From: an uncultured beta proteobacterium
GTDB taxonomy: Bacteria > Pseudomonadota > Gammaproteobacteria > Burkholderiales > Burkholderiaceae_C
NCBI GenBank assembly: GCA_903885585.1
Contig: CAISJH010000429.1
Span: forward strand, 1-57,103
Direction of reading: 5' to 3'
Length of the DNA stretch: 57,103 nucleotides
The position numbers and the translations under genes are program-made. Each line of letters opens with the position of its first letter. The first letter of the stretch is position 1. Shown piece after piece: positions 46,430 through 55,722 of the stretch. The notes beneath the pieces are model-generated. The model searched no databases, was not told where the DNA came from, and worked only from the letters and a program-made list of their open reading frames with translations.

Positions 46430-47508
46430 CGGAACCCCTTTTTATACTCAGTGCCCGCTCCCAATTAATCAATGCAATGTCGTGCAATACAGCTGACTTG
46501 ACGCGCCAGGCTCACGCACTCGAGAGCTCTGGCGCCTACCGGGCCTTGGCGCGCTTTTCGCCCAAGCTGAGTTGGGGCGACCCCACGTGCGAGCCGGCAG
46601 ATGAGCCGGTCAGGCTCATGGCGCTCAGCGTGGACGGGTTTGAGTCTGATGGTCGGCACTGCGTCTGCCGCTTGGCCTACGTCGTCGCGGACTTCGAGCC
46701 CAAGACCGGACTGGTGTGGCGCGTGTCGTCGCGCTATGAGTCTTTGCATGACCCGCGCAGGCCTGTGCCGGATGGATGGTTCGATGCTGTTGGGCTGCAT
46801 CCTGGCAGCCTGCGGGGCCAGCTGATCGATCGCGCAAGGGTGGAACGAGACTTGGCGCAGGTCAGCTTGGTGGTCTCGCACAGTGCAGCCTTCGACAGGG
46901 CGGCAATGGAGTCGACCCTCGGAGGAGGCTTCAGACACAAGCACTGGGCCTGCTCTTCGGACCTGCACTGGGGCCATGGCCAAAGTAGCGACCTTGAGTT
47001 GTTGCTGATGCGCCGAGCTGGCATGTTTCTGGGTGCGCATGCCTCGCCGCTCGCGCGTGCCGATGCGCTCTTGCATCTGTTGGCTATGCCGGGAGACTCA
47101 ACGCAGGTTGGGCCGATGCTGCTGCAGGTGTTGGTCGCTGCCAAGCAGCGCTCCTACCGCGTCTGGGTTGACGACTCCGTTTTCCAGCGCCATGCGCATG
47201 CGCTTGTCGCACATGGATTTGCACCTCAGCGTCGCGAGCTCGAGTCTGGAAGCCGCGCCAGCCCCGTCGGATGGGCCAAGGATGTGGGAATCGACCTGGA
47301 AAGCACGCTCGCGTGGCTGGACGGTCTGGGTATTCACGCGGGGCTGGTGGTCGATGTGCTCACCGGAAAGGAGCGCTTCACCAGCCGCTACAGGACTCAG
47401 GGTGTTCCCGTGTTCGAGTCGGCTAAGTCGCAGGCATCGCCCACACCGGCCGGATTCGTCACGTCGCATCAGCGGGCGCAGCCGCCCGGGCTGCGGCACC
47501 AGCATTGA
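46426..47508 (+). CDS. DnaQ-like (DEDD) exonuclease-fold protein with a variant ExoI motif
   Basis: LMALSVDGFESDGRHCVCRLAYVVADFEPKTG...LHDPRRPVPDGWFDAVGLHPGSLRGQLID...LVVSHSAAFDRAAMESTLGGGFRHKHWACSSDLHW. Confidence 0.65.
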   Translation: MTEPLFILSARSQLINAMSCNTADLTRQAHALESSGAYRALARFSPKLSWGDPTCEPADEPVRLMALSVDGFESDGRHCVCRLAYVVADFEPKTGLVWRVSSRYESLHDPRRPVPDGWFDAVGLHPGSLRGQLIDRARVERDLAQVSLVVSHSAAFDRAAMESTLGGGFRHKHWACSSDLHWGHGQSSDLELLLMRRAGMFLGAHASPLARADALLHLLAMPGDSTQVGPMLLQVLVAAKQRSYRVWVDDSVFQRHAHALVAHGFAPQRRELESGSRASPVGWAKDVGIDLESTLAWLDGLGIHAGLVVDVLTGKERFTSRYRTQGVPVFESAKSQASPTPAGFVTSHQRAQPPGLRHQH

Positions 47509-47976
47509 GTGCCGACAATGGACTCTCCATCGGTTTACAAGAAGGTCTCGCTGAAGCTGGACCTGGATCGATACGCTGCACTGAGGCTACTCGGCTTCAA
47601 GCGCGACCTAGCAAACCAGGCGCTACTGATCGAGGCGCTTGACGCCTTTCTGGCTCGTCAGCGGCAGGGGCGGCAGGTGCACGCTATCGACGCAGTGCAC
47701 GTGGTGACCGGTCAGGCCGTCGATGATGAAGCGGACCGCCCCTGTGTATGGATCGAGTCTGTGTGGGCCACTGCAGAGGCTGCACAGCAACGCGTGGCCG
47801 CGCTGGAGCAATTCCTGCGGGATGCGGCAGCCGGCCTGGGCGCGCCAGCGGACCTGGTGGGGCTGACTGCATTGCAGCGCAAGACGCTGCAGCAGGCTGT
47901 GCGCGGTCAAGATGCGCACGTGACCGTAGGCCGGCACGGCGTGCGCTGGAGCACCGAATCCAGGCCCCTGTCCTGA
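47509..47976 (+). CDS. Hypothetical protein with ribbon-helix-helix-like N-terminus
   Basis: VYKKVSLKLDLDRYAALRLLGFKRDLANQALLIEALDAFLA. Confidence 0.5.
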   Translation: MPTMDSPSVYKKVSLKLDLDRYAALRLLGFKRDLANQALLIEALDAFLARQRQGRQVHAIDAVHVVTGQAVDDEADRPCVWIESVWATAEAAQQRVAALEQFLRDAAAGLGAPADLVGLTALQRKTLQQAVRGQDAHVTVGRHGVRWSTESRPLS

Positions 47977-47980
47977 GTCT

Positions 47981-48403
47981 TCAGTTTGGGGTGAACACCA
48001 TCTCGACGCAGACCTGAAGCTGGCCGGTGGCAGTGGTCTTCACCATGCGCTCGGCCACGCGCGCGCCGGCTACAGCAGTCTTGAGCACAGACACGGACGC
48101 ATCGTCCCTGACCACGCTCTCCTGGCCTGAGACCACTCCCCTCGATTGCCGCAGGTAGGCGCCGATTGCGCGCATTTGCGCCAGCTCGTAAGCCGCTTTG
48201 TCCGTTGGCGTACGGGCATTGGCGCATGCGCTCGAGCGCGGCTCGGAGGATGTCGTGGCGACATCCTGAACGCCCGAGCCTGTTGCGCCAGTTGTGCCTG
48301 TTGCGAAACTCGCCTGTGAAAGCAATAGCAACGCCAACATTCTGCATAGTCTTTCGAAAGCCATAGTCCTATTGTGAGGGTGCGTCTTATGTTGTACCCT
48401 CAC
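47981..48403 (-). CDS. Secreted hypothetical protein (LPP20-like tendency)
   Basis: Signal peptide LCRMLALLLLSQASFA; AYELAQMRAIGAYLRQSRGVVSGQE. Confidence 0.5.
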   Translation of the reverse strand: MRVQHKTHPHNRTMAFERLCRMLALLLLSQASFATGTTGATGSGVQDVATTSSEPRSSACANARTPTDKAAYELAQMRAIGAYLRQSRGVVSGQESVVRDDASVSVLKTAVAGARVAERMVKTTATGQLQVCVEMVFTPN

Positions 48404-48539
48404 TTATTCTGGGCTTGTGATGTATGTCTTGCCTTTTGTTGTGCTAACGCAACGTAACACGCACTGCGTGCTAATTGCCGGTGCATAGTTGGTTTGCGGA
48501 AGTACCTATAACTGTTCTCTTCTTGCTATATTGAAGTCC

Positions 48540-49298
48540 ATGAATACTTCGATCACCTCTTTTGTGGCCCGCAAGCCTGTTGGCACTGGGCCCTCTCGAC
48601 TCTCGCTCGCGTTCGCGGTGGGGGCTGTCTTGGTAAGCCTTGGTCTGGGCGGATGCTCCACCAAGCCCACAGCTTCCTCGATCGTCAAGGAGGAAGCAAA
48701 GCTTGCAGAGGCGCGGGAGGATATGGAGAAAGCCCGCCTGAAGCGTCAGAACGAGTCCATGGAGAAGTTCATGGACAAGACCCCTTCCTGGGTCGTTTCT
48801 CCTCCGCGCGCTGACGCTGACCACGTCTACGCGGTCGGGGAGGCCCAGTCCAAGCGGCTGGATCTGGCACGCCAAAAGGCTCGCCTGTTGGCGGAGTTCG
48901 GCCTGGCCAAGCAGTACCGGCAGGCGCTCTCAGGCTCGGAGAGGTTGTTCCAGTCCGATGGCGTGAGTGGCACCGCAACGGAACGCTATACCGTGCTGAT
49001 CGACAAGCTGGTGGACCGTGTGCCTCTGGTCGGACACGAGTTGGTTAAGCAAGAAACCATCGTCGTCGACGGCACGTATCACACGTACATGCTCTTCAAG
49101 TTGTCCCTGGCAAACATGCAGCGCATTTTGGCCAAGCAGCGCGAGGACAATCTCGATCGCTCGATAGACCAACAATTCGAGGATCTGGATAAGCGGTTGC
49201 GTCAGTACCGCGACGATCTGAAAAAAGCGGCGCCCACCACTCCCACAACCGGAGCACCGGTTGAGTCTGCGCCGACAGAGGTTAAATCGAATACTTAA
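48540..49298 (+). CDS. LPP20-like lipoprotein
   Basis: Lipobox LGLGGCSTK; DKTPSWVVSPPRADADHVYAVGEAQSKRLDLARQKARLLAEFGLAKQ. Confidence 0.7.
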   Translation: MNTSITSFVARKPVGTGPSRLSLAFAVGAVLVSLGLGGCSTKPTASSIVKEEAKLAEAREDMEKARLKRQNESMEKFMDKTPSWVVSPPRADADHVYAVGEAQSKRLDLARQKARLLAEFGLAKQYRQALSGSERLFQSDGVSGTATERYTVLIDKLVDRVPLVGHELVKQETIVVDGTYHTYMLFKLSLANMQRILAKQREDNLDRSIDQQFEDLDKRLRQYRDDLKKAAPTTPTTGAPVESAPTEVKSNT

Positions 49299-49335
49299 TA
49301 GGTATACTCTTTATTCACCCAGTTTGGAAGTGCCC

Positions 49336-49704
49336 ATGACGCCTACCCTTGAAGAGTTGCTGGCTCAGAAAAAACAGATCGACGCTGCCATCGAGGCCGA
49401 GCGCGCCCGTGTGCGCGACGCCGGCATGCAGACCATTCGCGAGGTAATCCAGCGCCTGGCCCTCACGAAAGAGGATCTCGACCAACTGTTTCCCAACGCG
49501 CCTGCCGTGCGCGCACCATCCGCAGTAGCGGCGGCTGTAGGGGAGAAGCAGGCACACCCGAACCGCGGCGTCAAACTGCCACCCAAGTACATGGACCCTG
49601 CCACGGGCAACAAGTGGTCTGGGCGCGGCTTGAAGCCCCGCTGGATTACTGATCACGAGTCCCGGGGGCTGTCGATCGACGATTTCCTGGTTCGCGGCAA
49701 ATAG
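49336..49704 (+). CDS. H-NS family nucleoid protein
   Basis: LEELLAQKKQIDAAIEAER...; C-terminal PPKYMDPATGNKWSGRGLKPRWI. Confidence 0.85.
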   Translation: MTPTLEELLAQKKQIDAAIEAERARVRDAGMQTIREVIQRLALTKEDLDQLFPNAPAVRAPSAVAAAVGEKQAHPNRGVKLPPKYMDPATGNKWSGRGLKPRWITDHESRGLSIDDFLVRGK

Positions 49705-49710
49705 CACTCC

Positions 49711-49738
49711 CGTTCGCATCGTGCTCACGATGCGAACG
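49711..49738 (+). terminator. Hairpin, possible terminator after the H-NS gene
   Basis: CGTTCGCATCGT-GCTC-ACGATGCGAACG, 12-bp perfect stem; weak T-tract. Confidence 0.45.
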
Positions 49739-49770
49739 TCAACCCCCCCCTGAAGGAGGGGGCTTGAGGG

Positions 49771-50190
49771 TCACAAGACCCGAAGGCCCTGGTTGACCAG
49801 ACCAAGAAGGGAGTTGATACGCTTGAGCACGCCGGCAATCTGCTGGGGCGACCACTTCCAGTCCAACATGGTCAACACAGTGCCCCACAGGACGTGATCA
49901 GGATGGAGCTTGGCCGCAGGGCGCGCCTGGATGCGCCGAGACCGGCTCAACGCCTGCGCCGGCAAGCTCGCGTAGGACCCGTCACTGCCCACGTTGCGGG
50001 CAAGCTCGCGGCTGATGGTCCCGGACGAGCGCCCGAGCGCTCGCGCTATGGCCCGAACCGTCGAACGCCCCTGACGCAGGCTTGCAATCGTCATGCGCTC
50101 CTCAGGCTGAAGCTGTCGGTATGTCGTACTGGTTTACATCTTTGCACCTTACCCGAGGTGGGGTGTTGCACTTCAGATTTGAGGCCGTCC
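49771..50190 (-). mobile_element. IS30-family remnant (N-terminal HTH part of the transposase only)
   Basis: MTIASLRQGRSTVRAIARALGRSSGTISRELARN...ILLGTVLTMLDWKWSPQQIAGVLKR-type region; no DDE domain present. Confidence 0.7.
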
Positions 50191-50215
50191 ATCTTCAGCA
50201 GGTTCATTTGTCGTT

Positions 50216-50767
50216 ATGAAAGCAGCCCTCTTCTTGGCCGCGAGCCTGGCTCTCGGGGCCCCCTCTGCAGCGCAGACCCTCTACAAGTGCGGCAATACCT
50301 ACAGCCAAATCCCTTGCGCCCCGGACGCAAAAAAGATCGAGGTGAAACCAGCCGTTGGAGTCGATTGCTCGAACTACAACCACATGTTCACCGAGGCTTG
50401 CCGTAGCTCGTCATCCGGCGGTGCGGACAGCGTGTCCAAGGCCAGAGATAAGGTGAAGAAGCAAATTGAAGCGCTACCTCCGAGTGTGCCGCCGTCCTCT
50501 GACGACATCGAGGCCAATAAGAGACGCTGCCTTGCTCGGATCATGGCGATGCTCAAGGACCCCGAATCCGCCAGAGTCGGGGAGGTGACGAGATCTGCCG
50601 GACCGGCCCCGGATTACGACAGCTCACTCGGCTGGTTTGCTAGCGTTTCATACACAGTGAGCATCAATGCTAAGAACAGCTACGGCGGGTATACGGGAAG
50701 CAGAGTGTGGGCGTGCTCGTTCGATCTAAAGGAACGAGAGCTTCTGAAGGCTCGATCATTCGAGTAA
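50216..50767 (+). CDS. Secreted DUF4124-like hypothetical protein
   Basis: Signal peptide; LYKCGNTYSQIPCAPDAKKIEV. Confidence 0.6.
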   Translation: MKAALFLAASLALGAPSAAQTLYKCGNTYSQIPCAPDAKKIEVKPAVGVDCSNYNHMFTEACRSSSSGGADSVSKARDKVKKQIEALPPSVPPSSDDIEANKRRCLARIMAMLKDPESARVGEVTRSAGPAPDYDSSLGWFASVSYTVSINAKNSYGGYTGSRVWACSFDLKERELLKARSFE

Positions 50768-50999
50768 TGGCTGAGATTCACGGCGACGAAGATGCCTGAC
50801 CATTCCATCGAGCGGATGTCTTGCCGGCTGCGCCGTCAAGCCACCCCCCGCCGGCCGCAGGGCAAGGCAGGGCAGGGCGTGGAGTGGAACACTCTTGCTG
50901 GCATCGATTCGGCTGCCGTGCGGTTGCGTAGTATGTTGCATCGCTTTCTGGAAGCAATTATTCTGATTCGCAACGTAGACTTGGACGTTGGGTGCCCAG

Positions 51000-53900
51000 A
51001 TGGCGCTCGACACCATGTCTTTGCAAAAGCCCACATTCACGGTTCGCCTGGCGCTTGCCGCTTGCATCGGCGCAGTCCTCGGTAGCGCCTTTGCTCAGCA
51101 ACCGCTGTCGCCCGCGCAAGCTGCTGCGCAAGATGCGCGCGCCTTCAATCCAGCAACCCGCGGCGCTCTGACAACGCAGAACGCTGCGCGCGTGGTCCCC
51201 GCCGCACCCAGTCCACGCGACTGCGCGCCGCCGCAGGCCACGATGCAGAGCTACTTCGGCGGCGGAAACGCGGATCTGTCAGGCAACGCTGCGGCCATGC
51301 TTGGTGCGGCCGCCTCCGGAAAGTCGCCCGAGTGCGCCGCCATCAACACCTTGACGCAGCGCTCAAGCTCGGTGGCACCGCTGCAGATCAATCCGGCGGA
51401 CCCCATGCTCGCACGGCACCGCCAGACGCAGACCACGCCACTGAGCAATGTCGCGGGCATGCAGGGCATCTTCGTGCCCAAGCCGTCGTCGCAGTGCGTG
51501 CCTGGCACGGTATCTGGTCCGGGTGACGCGACGCAGGAGGTTTGCTACGAGACCGCCACCCTTCAGGCCTCCAGTTGCGAGCGTCCGCGGCAGCTCGAGA
51601 TCGAGCCCTGGTGGGAGTATTCCTGCACGGCATCGAACCAGGTCATTACGGAGTCGACCTGCACCAAACAGCAAGTCGTCAACGTCGACTGGGTGGACTC
51701 GTGCGTTCAGGGGTCGGTGCTGGCTTCTCAGTCGATGCCCTGGACATACCAGTTTCGCTCGGGGTCCGACCTGTATCGCGCTGGCGGCTTTGTCCGTGCG
51801 ATTTGCGATGTCTCGCGCCAGGATGCGATTCGCTTTGAAGCATTCTTTGGCGATGTGGTTCAGGGCGACTACGGCAGCCAGGCCGTCTTCAACCCTGGGC
51901 CCAACCCTGCACTGCTGCCGGTCACGTCGTTCTCGGTCAGTACGTCAGACTTCAGCGCCCCCAGTGAGGTGGCGCCAGGCCTGTTCCTGACCTCGGGCGG
52001 GTGTGATGCGAGCGGCGCTTGTCGCTTCAGCGCTCTGGCCGGACCAGGCGCCACGGTCTTTCAGTGCTCTGCGCCAGGCGAGTCGGTGGCCATGACGGTG
52101 ACCTCCTGCGGCGAGCAGGGCTGCACGACCACCGTCAGCACGCTGGGCCCAACGGCCACGCTCGACTACTCGGCCGCCTCGACGCTGTCGTGCGTGCGTG
52201 CGGACCAGTCCGCCGGAGGCGCGGTCAAGATCGCCAGCCTCAGCGGTACCCACTCGTTCACCCTGTCTTTCAGCCAGCCCAGGCGGCTGCCGGAGGTCAC
52301 CTCTCGCGTGGACTCCACATGCCAGGCGCTTGAGGCGAACTCGCAGTGCCGGCCCACGGGAAACCGTTGTACGGCCGGTGCGGGGCAAACTCGCTCGATC
52401 AACGGCTTGCCCGTCTATCGCGAGTGCTGGGAAAGCGAACTCACCTTCGAGTGCAAGCGCCCCGGTGGCGCCAACACCTGCGCACCCCTTGCGGCCGAGC
52501 CGCGCTGTGCGCAGACTTCCTTTGGCGGCTGCACGCAGTCCTACGTGGACGGCTCATGCCTGAGCACACAGGCCACCTACCGCTGCACCCAGGACATGGC
52601 GGCCACCGGATTGAGCCCGCTTGGGACCGGCTACAACGTCCTGAAGGACCAACTCGACAGCAGTCGCTGCCCTGGGTTTGGCTGCACCAAGACCTCGTCA
52701 CAGTGCCTGGATAGCCAGGACAAAACCATTGCGGGCTTCAAGTTTTCTCGCGAGTGCTGGCGCTACCGCGACGAGTACACCTGCGGAACCAACAACCCGG
52801 GCCTGAAGACCTGCCAGGGCTTGGTCGACAACGGCTGCACCCTGATCCCCGGCTCTCGAGCATGCACGAACACGTTGGCCGACGGCAGCTGCGGCACCAC
52901 GCAGTTTGTCTACCAGTGCGGCTCTGCGGCCTGGAGTGTTCAGACGCCCGAGACCACCTGCGACGCCTCGCCCTACTGCATCAACGGCGTTTGCTACGAC
53001 ACGAGCCGTCCTGCGGATCCGGACTTCGCCAGCGCCGTCACGGCGATGGAGACCGCTCGCCAGGCCGGTACCTACCTGGATGCGAGCACTCAGGAGGTCT
53101 TCAAGGGAGAGGCGTCGAGTTGCAGGCGAAAGCTCTTCGGCCTGAACAACTGCTGCAAGCCTGGCAAGGCCACAGGCGGTAACTGGACCAACGCCGCGCT
53201 GATGAGTGCGGGCGGCAAGTTCGCCACCACCTTCGGTCGCAAGGCAGTGGGCTCGAACTACGTCTACGACGCCTTGTTTTCGGATGGCTCGCTCATCGGG
53301 CAGGGCAAGATTGCCTCGCTGCTAGAGCGCGCCGGCGCCATTGATGCGTTGGGGGCAAATGCTTTCAGCTTCGATGTGTACGGCTTTCAGTTCTCGTGGA
53401 GCTCGGGCGGTGGTCTGGGCTTCACGGGTTTCGATCCCTGGAGCTTCGCAGCATCGATTGCGCTTCAGTACGTCCTGTCGGAGCTCATGAACTGCGAAAA
53501 AGGGGACCAGATGACCGCCACCAAGCGGGGGCAGGAGCTGTGCCATTACATGGGTTCGTACTGCTCCAGGAAGCTCTTGTTCGCGTGCCAGGAGCAAAAG
53601 GAGAGCTACTGCTGCTTCAACAGCAAGCTGGCCAAGGCGATCAACATCCAAGGCAAACAGCAGCTTGGTCTGTCCATGGGCACGGCCAAGAGCCCGCAGT
53701 GTGGTGGCCTGACCGTGGCCGACATCGGCTCCATCGACTTCTCTCGCCTGGACCTGCGAGAGTTCCTCGCCTCGATCGCACCCAACCCCGTCACGGACGC
53801 ACAGGCGCTTCAGAGTGTGGCTACGCGGTTGGGGCGCTACACGCCGATGGCGCCTGCCCAGAGCGCCCCGCAGCCAGTGGACACCTCGAGTGCCGCGGCC

Positions 53901-54731
53901 GCCAACCGGCCGCCGCCTCCGGCCGACGAGCCCGATCCTGAGGTTCGCATCACCATTACCGATCCTGGTGTGTTGGGTTCGACCCTGGAGTTCCACACAG
54001 TCACCAGCCACGCCTCGAGCCTGAGCTACACATGCACGGGTGCCTGGCCGCGATCGGGCACGCTCGCGGTGGGGGACTCGCGGCAGACGTTTGCCATCCC
54101 GAACCTTGAGAGTGTTCTCGGTGCATCTGTGTGCATGTTCTCGGCCAGCAACTCCAAAGTGACCTTCGACATGCCGGTCACGCACACTTTGGTGCGGCCG
54201 CCGCCCACGGTCAGTGCAGCATTCGCGCCGCAAACCTTGCGAGCCGGTGAGACCTTCACGCTAAGCACGCAGACGCAGCACGCCAGCGAATTGAGCTACA
54301 CGTGCTCTGGTGCGCGCTCGGTGTCGGGCACGTTGCCGACGGGCGCCTACGTCAGCCCGATCACGACGGCTGGTGCGCTGGAGGATGGACTGGTCGACTG
54401 CGTCTTCACGGCGCGCAGCGCCTCGGGCCAGGTCGGCTCCGCATCGGCCCGACAGACGGTTTTGCCGGCACAGGCCTCGGTGCAGGCGCAGCTGGTGCCC
54501 GGCACTTTGCGGCTGGGCCAGGCGCTCACGCTGCAAGCCGACGCCACCAACGCGCAGCGCATGGACTACGCGTGCAGTGGCGCGGCCTCGCAGTCTGGTA
54601 GCACCAGCGGTGCGTCGCTGTCGGTCGCATTGAGGCCCACCGCCGCGGGCGTCGTGTCGTGCCGCATCAGCGCGACCACGGCCGCTGGCCGACAAACCCA
54701 GGCGAGCGCGCAAGCCAGCGTGCTTCCTTGA
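51000..54731 (+). CDS. traN: TraN-like mating-pair stabilisation protein with C-terminal Ig-like modules
   Basis: Signal peptide; many Cys; CETWE-type repeats, CRRKLFGLNNCCKP, FGRKAVGSNYVYDALF, LCHYMGSYCSRKLLFACQEQKESYCCFNSKLAKAINIQGKQQLG. Confidence 0.85.
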   Translation: MALDTMSLQKPTFTVRLALAACIGAVLGSAFAQQPLSPAQAAAQDARAFNPATRGALTTQNAARVVPAAPSPRDCAPPQATMQSYFGGGNADLSGNAAAMLGAAASGKSPECAAINTLTQRSSSVAPLQINPADPMLARHRQTQTTPLSNVAGMQGIFVPKPSSQCVPGTVSGPGDATQEVCYETATLQASSCERPRQLEIEPWWEYSCTASNQVITESTCTKQQVVNVDWVDSCVQGSVLASQSMPWTYQFRSGSDLYRAGGFVRAICDVSRQDAIRFEAFFGDVVQGDYGSQAVFNPGPNPALLPVTSFSVSTSDFSAPSEVAPGLFLTSGGCDASGACRFSALAGPGATVFQCSAPGESVAMTVTSCGEQGCTTTVSTLGPTATLDYSAASTLSCVRADQSAGGAVKIASLSGTHSFTLSFSQPRRLPEVTSRVDSTCQALEANSQCRPTGNRCTAGAGQTRSINGLPVYRECWESELTFECKRPGGANTCAPLAAEPRCAQTSFGGCTQSYVDGSCLSTQATYRCTQDMAATGLSPLGTGYNVLKDQLDSSRCPGFGCTKTSSQCLDSQDKTIAGFKFSRECWRYRDEYTCGTNNPGLKTCQGLVDNGCTLIPGSRACTNTLADGSCGTTQFVYQCGSAAWSVQTPETTCDASPYCINGVCYDTSRPADPDFASAVTAMETARQAGTYLDASTQEVFKGEASSCRRKLFGLNNCCKPGKATGGNWTNAALMSAGGKFATTFGRKAVGSNYVYDALFSDGSLIGQGKIASLLERAGAIDALGANAFSFDVYGFQFSWSSGGGLGFTGFDPWSFAASIALQYVLSELMNCEKGDQMTATKRGQELCHYMGSYCSRKLLFACQEQKESYCCFNSKLAKAINIQGKQQLGLSMGTAKSPQCGGLTVADIGSIDFSRLDLREFLASIAPNPVTDAQALQSVATRLGRYTPMAPAQSAPQPVDTSSAAAANRPPPPADEPDPEVRITITDPGVLGSTLEFHTVTSHASSLSYTCTGAWPRSGTLAVGDSRQTFAIPNLESVLGASVCMFSASNSKVTFDMPVTHTLVRPPPTVSAAFAPQTLRAGETFTLSTQTQHASELSYTCSGARSVSGTLPTGAYVSPITTAGALEDGLVDCVFTARSASGQVGSASARQTVLPAQASVQAQLVPGTLRLGQALTLQADATNAQRMDYACSGAASQSGSTSGASLSVALRPTAAGVVSCRISATTAAGRQTQASAQASVLP

Positions 54732-54750
54732 GCCAGGAAGGGCCGATCAG

Positions 54751-55614
54751 GTGCAGCTCCTCGTTCCCGTCTTGCTTGTGCTGTGCGCGGTGATGTGCTC
54801 TTTTGCGCTGTGGGCGCTTTGGGCTGCCCGGCGCGGGGTCGCGGCCCGTGCGCAGGAAGAAGCGCAGCTGGCGCAGGAGCGCATGCAAAGCCTTGAAGCA
54901 CTTTTGGGACAAGCTCACGTGCTTGCTGAGCCTGCGCCTATTCCAGGGGCGCCAGCTCCTGGCGCGGGGCTCGACGCGCTGGTGAAGCGTATGGAGGCCG
55001 AGTTGGTGCAGTTGCAGGCCCACTCACCAGGTGTGGGCGAGGCCGCCGAAACTCAGCAAGCCGAAGACGCGCTGGCCGAGGCGCTGGCACAGGCGCATGC
55101 CTCCAATGTGTCGCTGCTCAAGCAGAGCGCCCGCTTGGAAGAGCAATTGGCGCATCTTGCCGAACGTGCCCGGCTCGGCCGATCGCAGCTGGAGCATGAG
55201 CATGAGACCGCCACGCAGGCGATTGCCGGCGATTCCATCGTGCATGCGCTGAGCCTGACCAACGAGGCACTAATCCGGGAGTTGGGCGAGACGCGTGAGG
55301 TGCGCCAGGCCGCGCAAGACGAAGCTGTTCGCTTGCGCACGCAACTGCGCAGCGCGAGAGTGGTTGCAGACTCAATGGCATCCATCGAGATGGGTCTGGA
55401 CGCGCAGGCCGCGGTGGACCAAGCGGCGAGCCAGGTGGAGGCGGAGTTGCTGGAGCAGCTGCGCGAGTTGCAGGCGCAGATCAGCGAGCAGGAGGCGCAG
55501 CTCGGTATGCTGAGCGCCAGGCACCAAAGGCTGCTTCAGCAGCGCAAGGCGTTTGATAAGCAGGCGGAGGAGCTATATCGCGTCGGCGATCAATCCGGCG
55601 TAGAAGTGGGCTAA
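54751..55614 (+). CDS. Membrane-anchored coiled-coil protein
   Basis: N-terminal TM LLVPVLLVLCAVMCSFALWALWAA followed by a long Ala/Glu/Gln-rich coiled coil. Confidence 0.65.
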   Translation: MQLLVPVLLVLCAVMCSFALWALWAARRGVAARAQEEAQLAQERMQSLEALLGQAHVLAEPAPIPGAPAPGAGLDALVKRMEAELVQLQAHSPGVGEAAETQQAEDALAEALAQAHASNVSLLKQSARLEEQLAHLAERARLGRSQLEHEHETATQAIAGDSIVHALSLTNEALIRELGETREVRQAAQDEAVRLRTQLRSARVVADSMASIEMGLDAQAAVDQAASQVEAELLEQLRELQAQISEQEAQLGMLSARHQRLLQQRKAFDKQAEELYRVGDQSGVEVG

Positions 55615-55722
55615 CTACTCCGATGGTTTCCTCAAGAGGTCGGCATCCCGCACCTAAAATAGAACAATTAACGACATTATTTCTGTAAACGTAATTTACA
55701 GACGTAACGCAAGGCCAAGAAG

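Noticed and set aside
49771-50094. Functional IS30 transposase
   Set aside because: Only the N-terminal HTH region remains; no DDE catalytic region.
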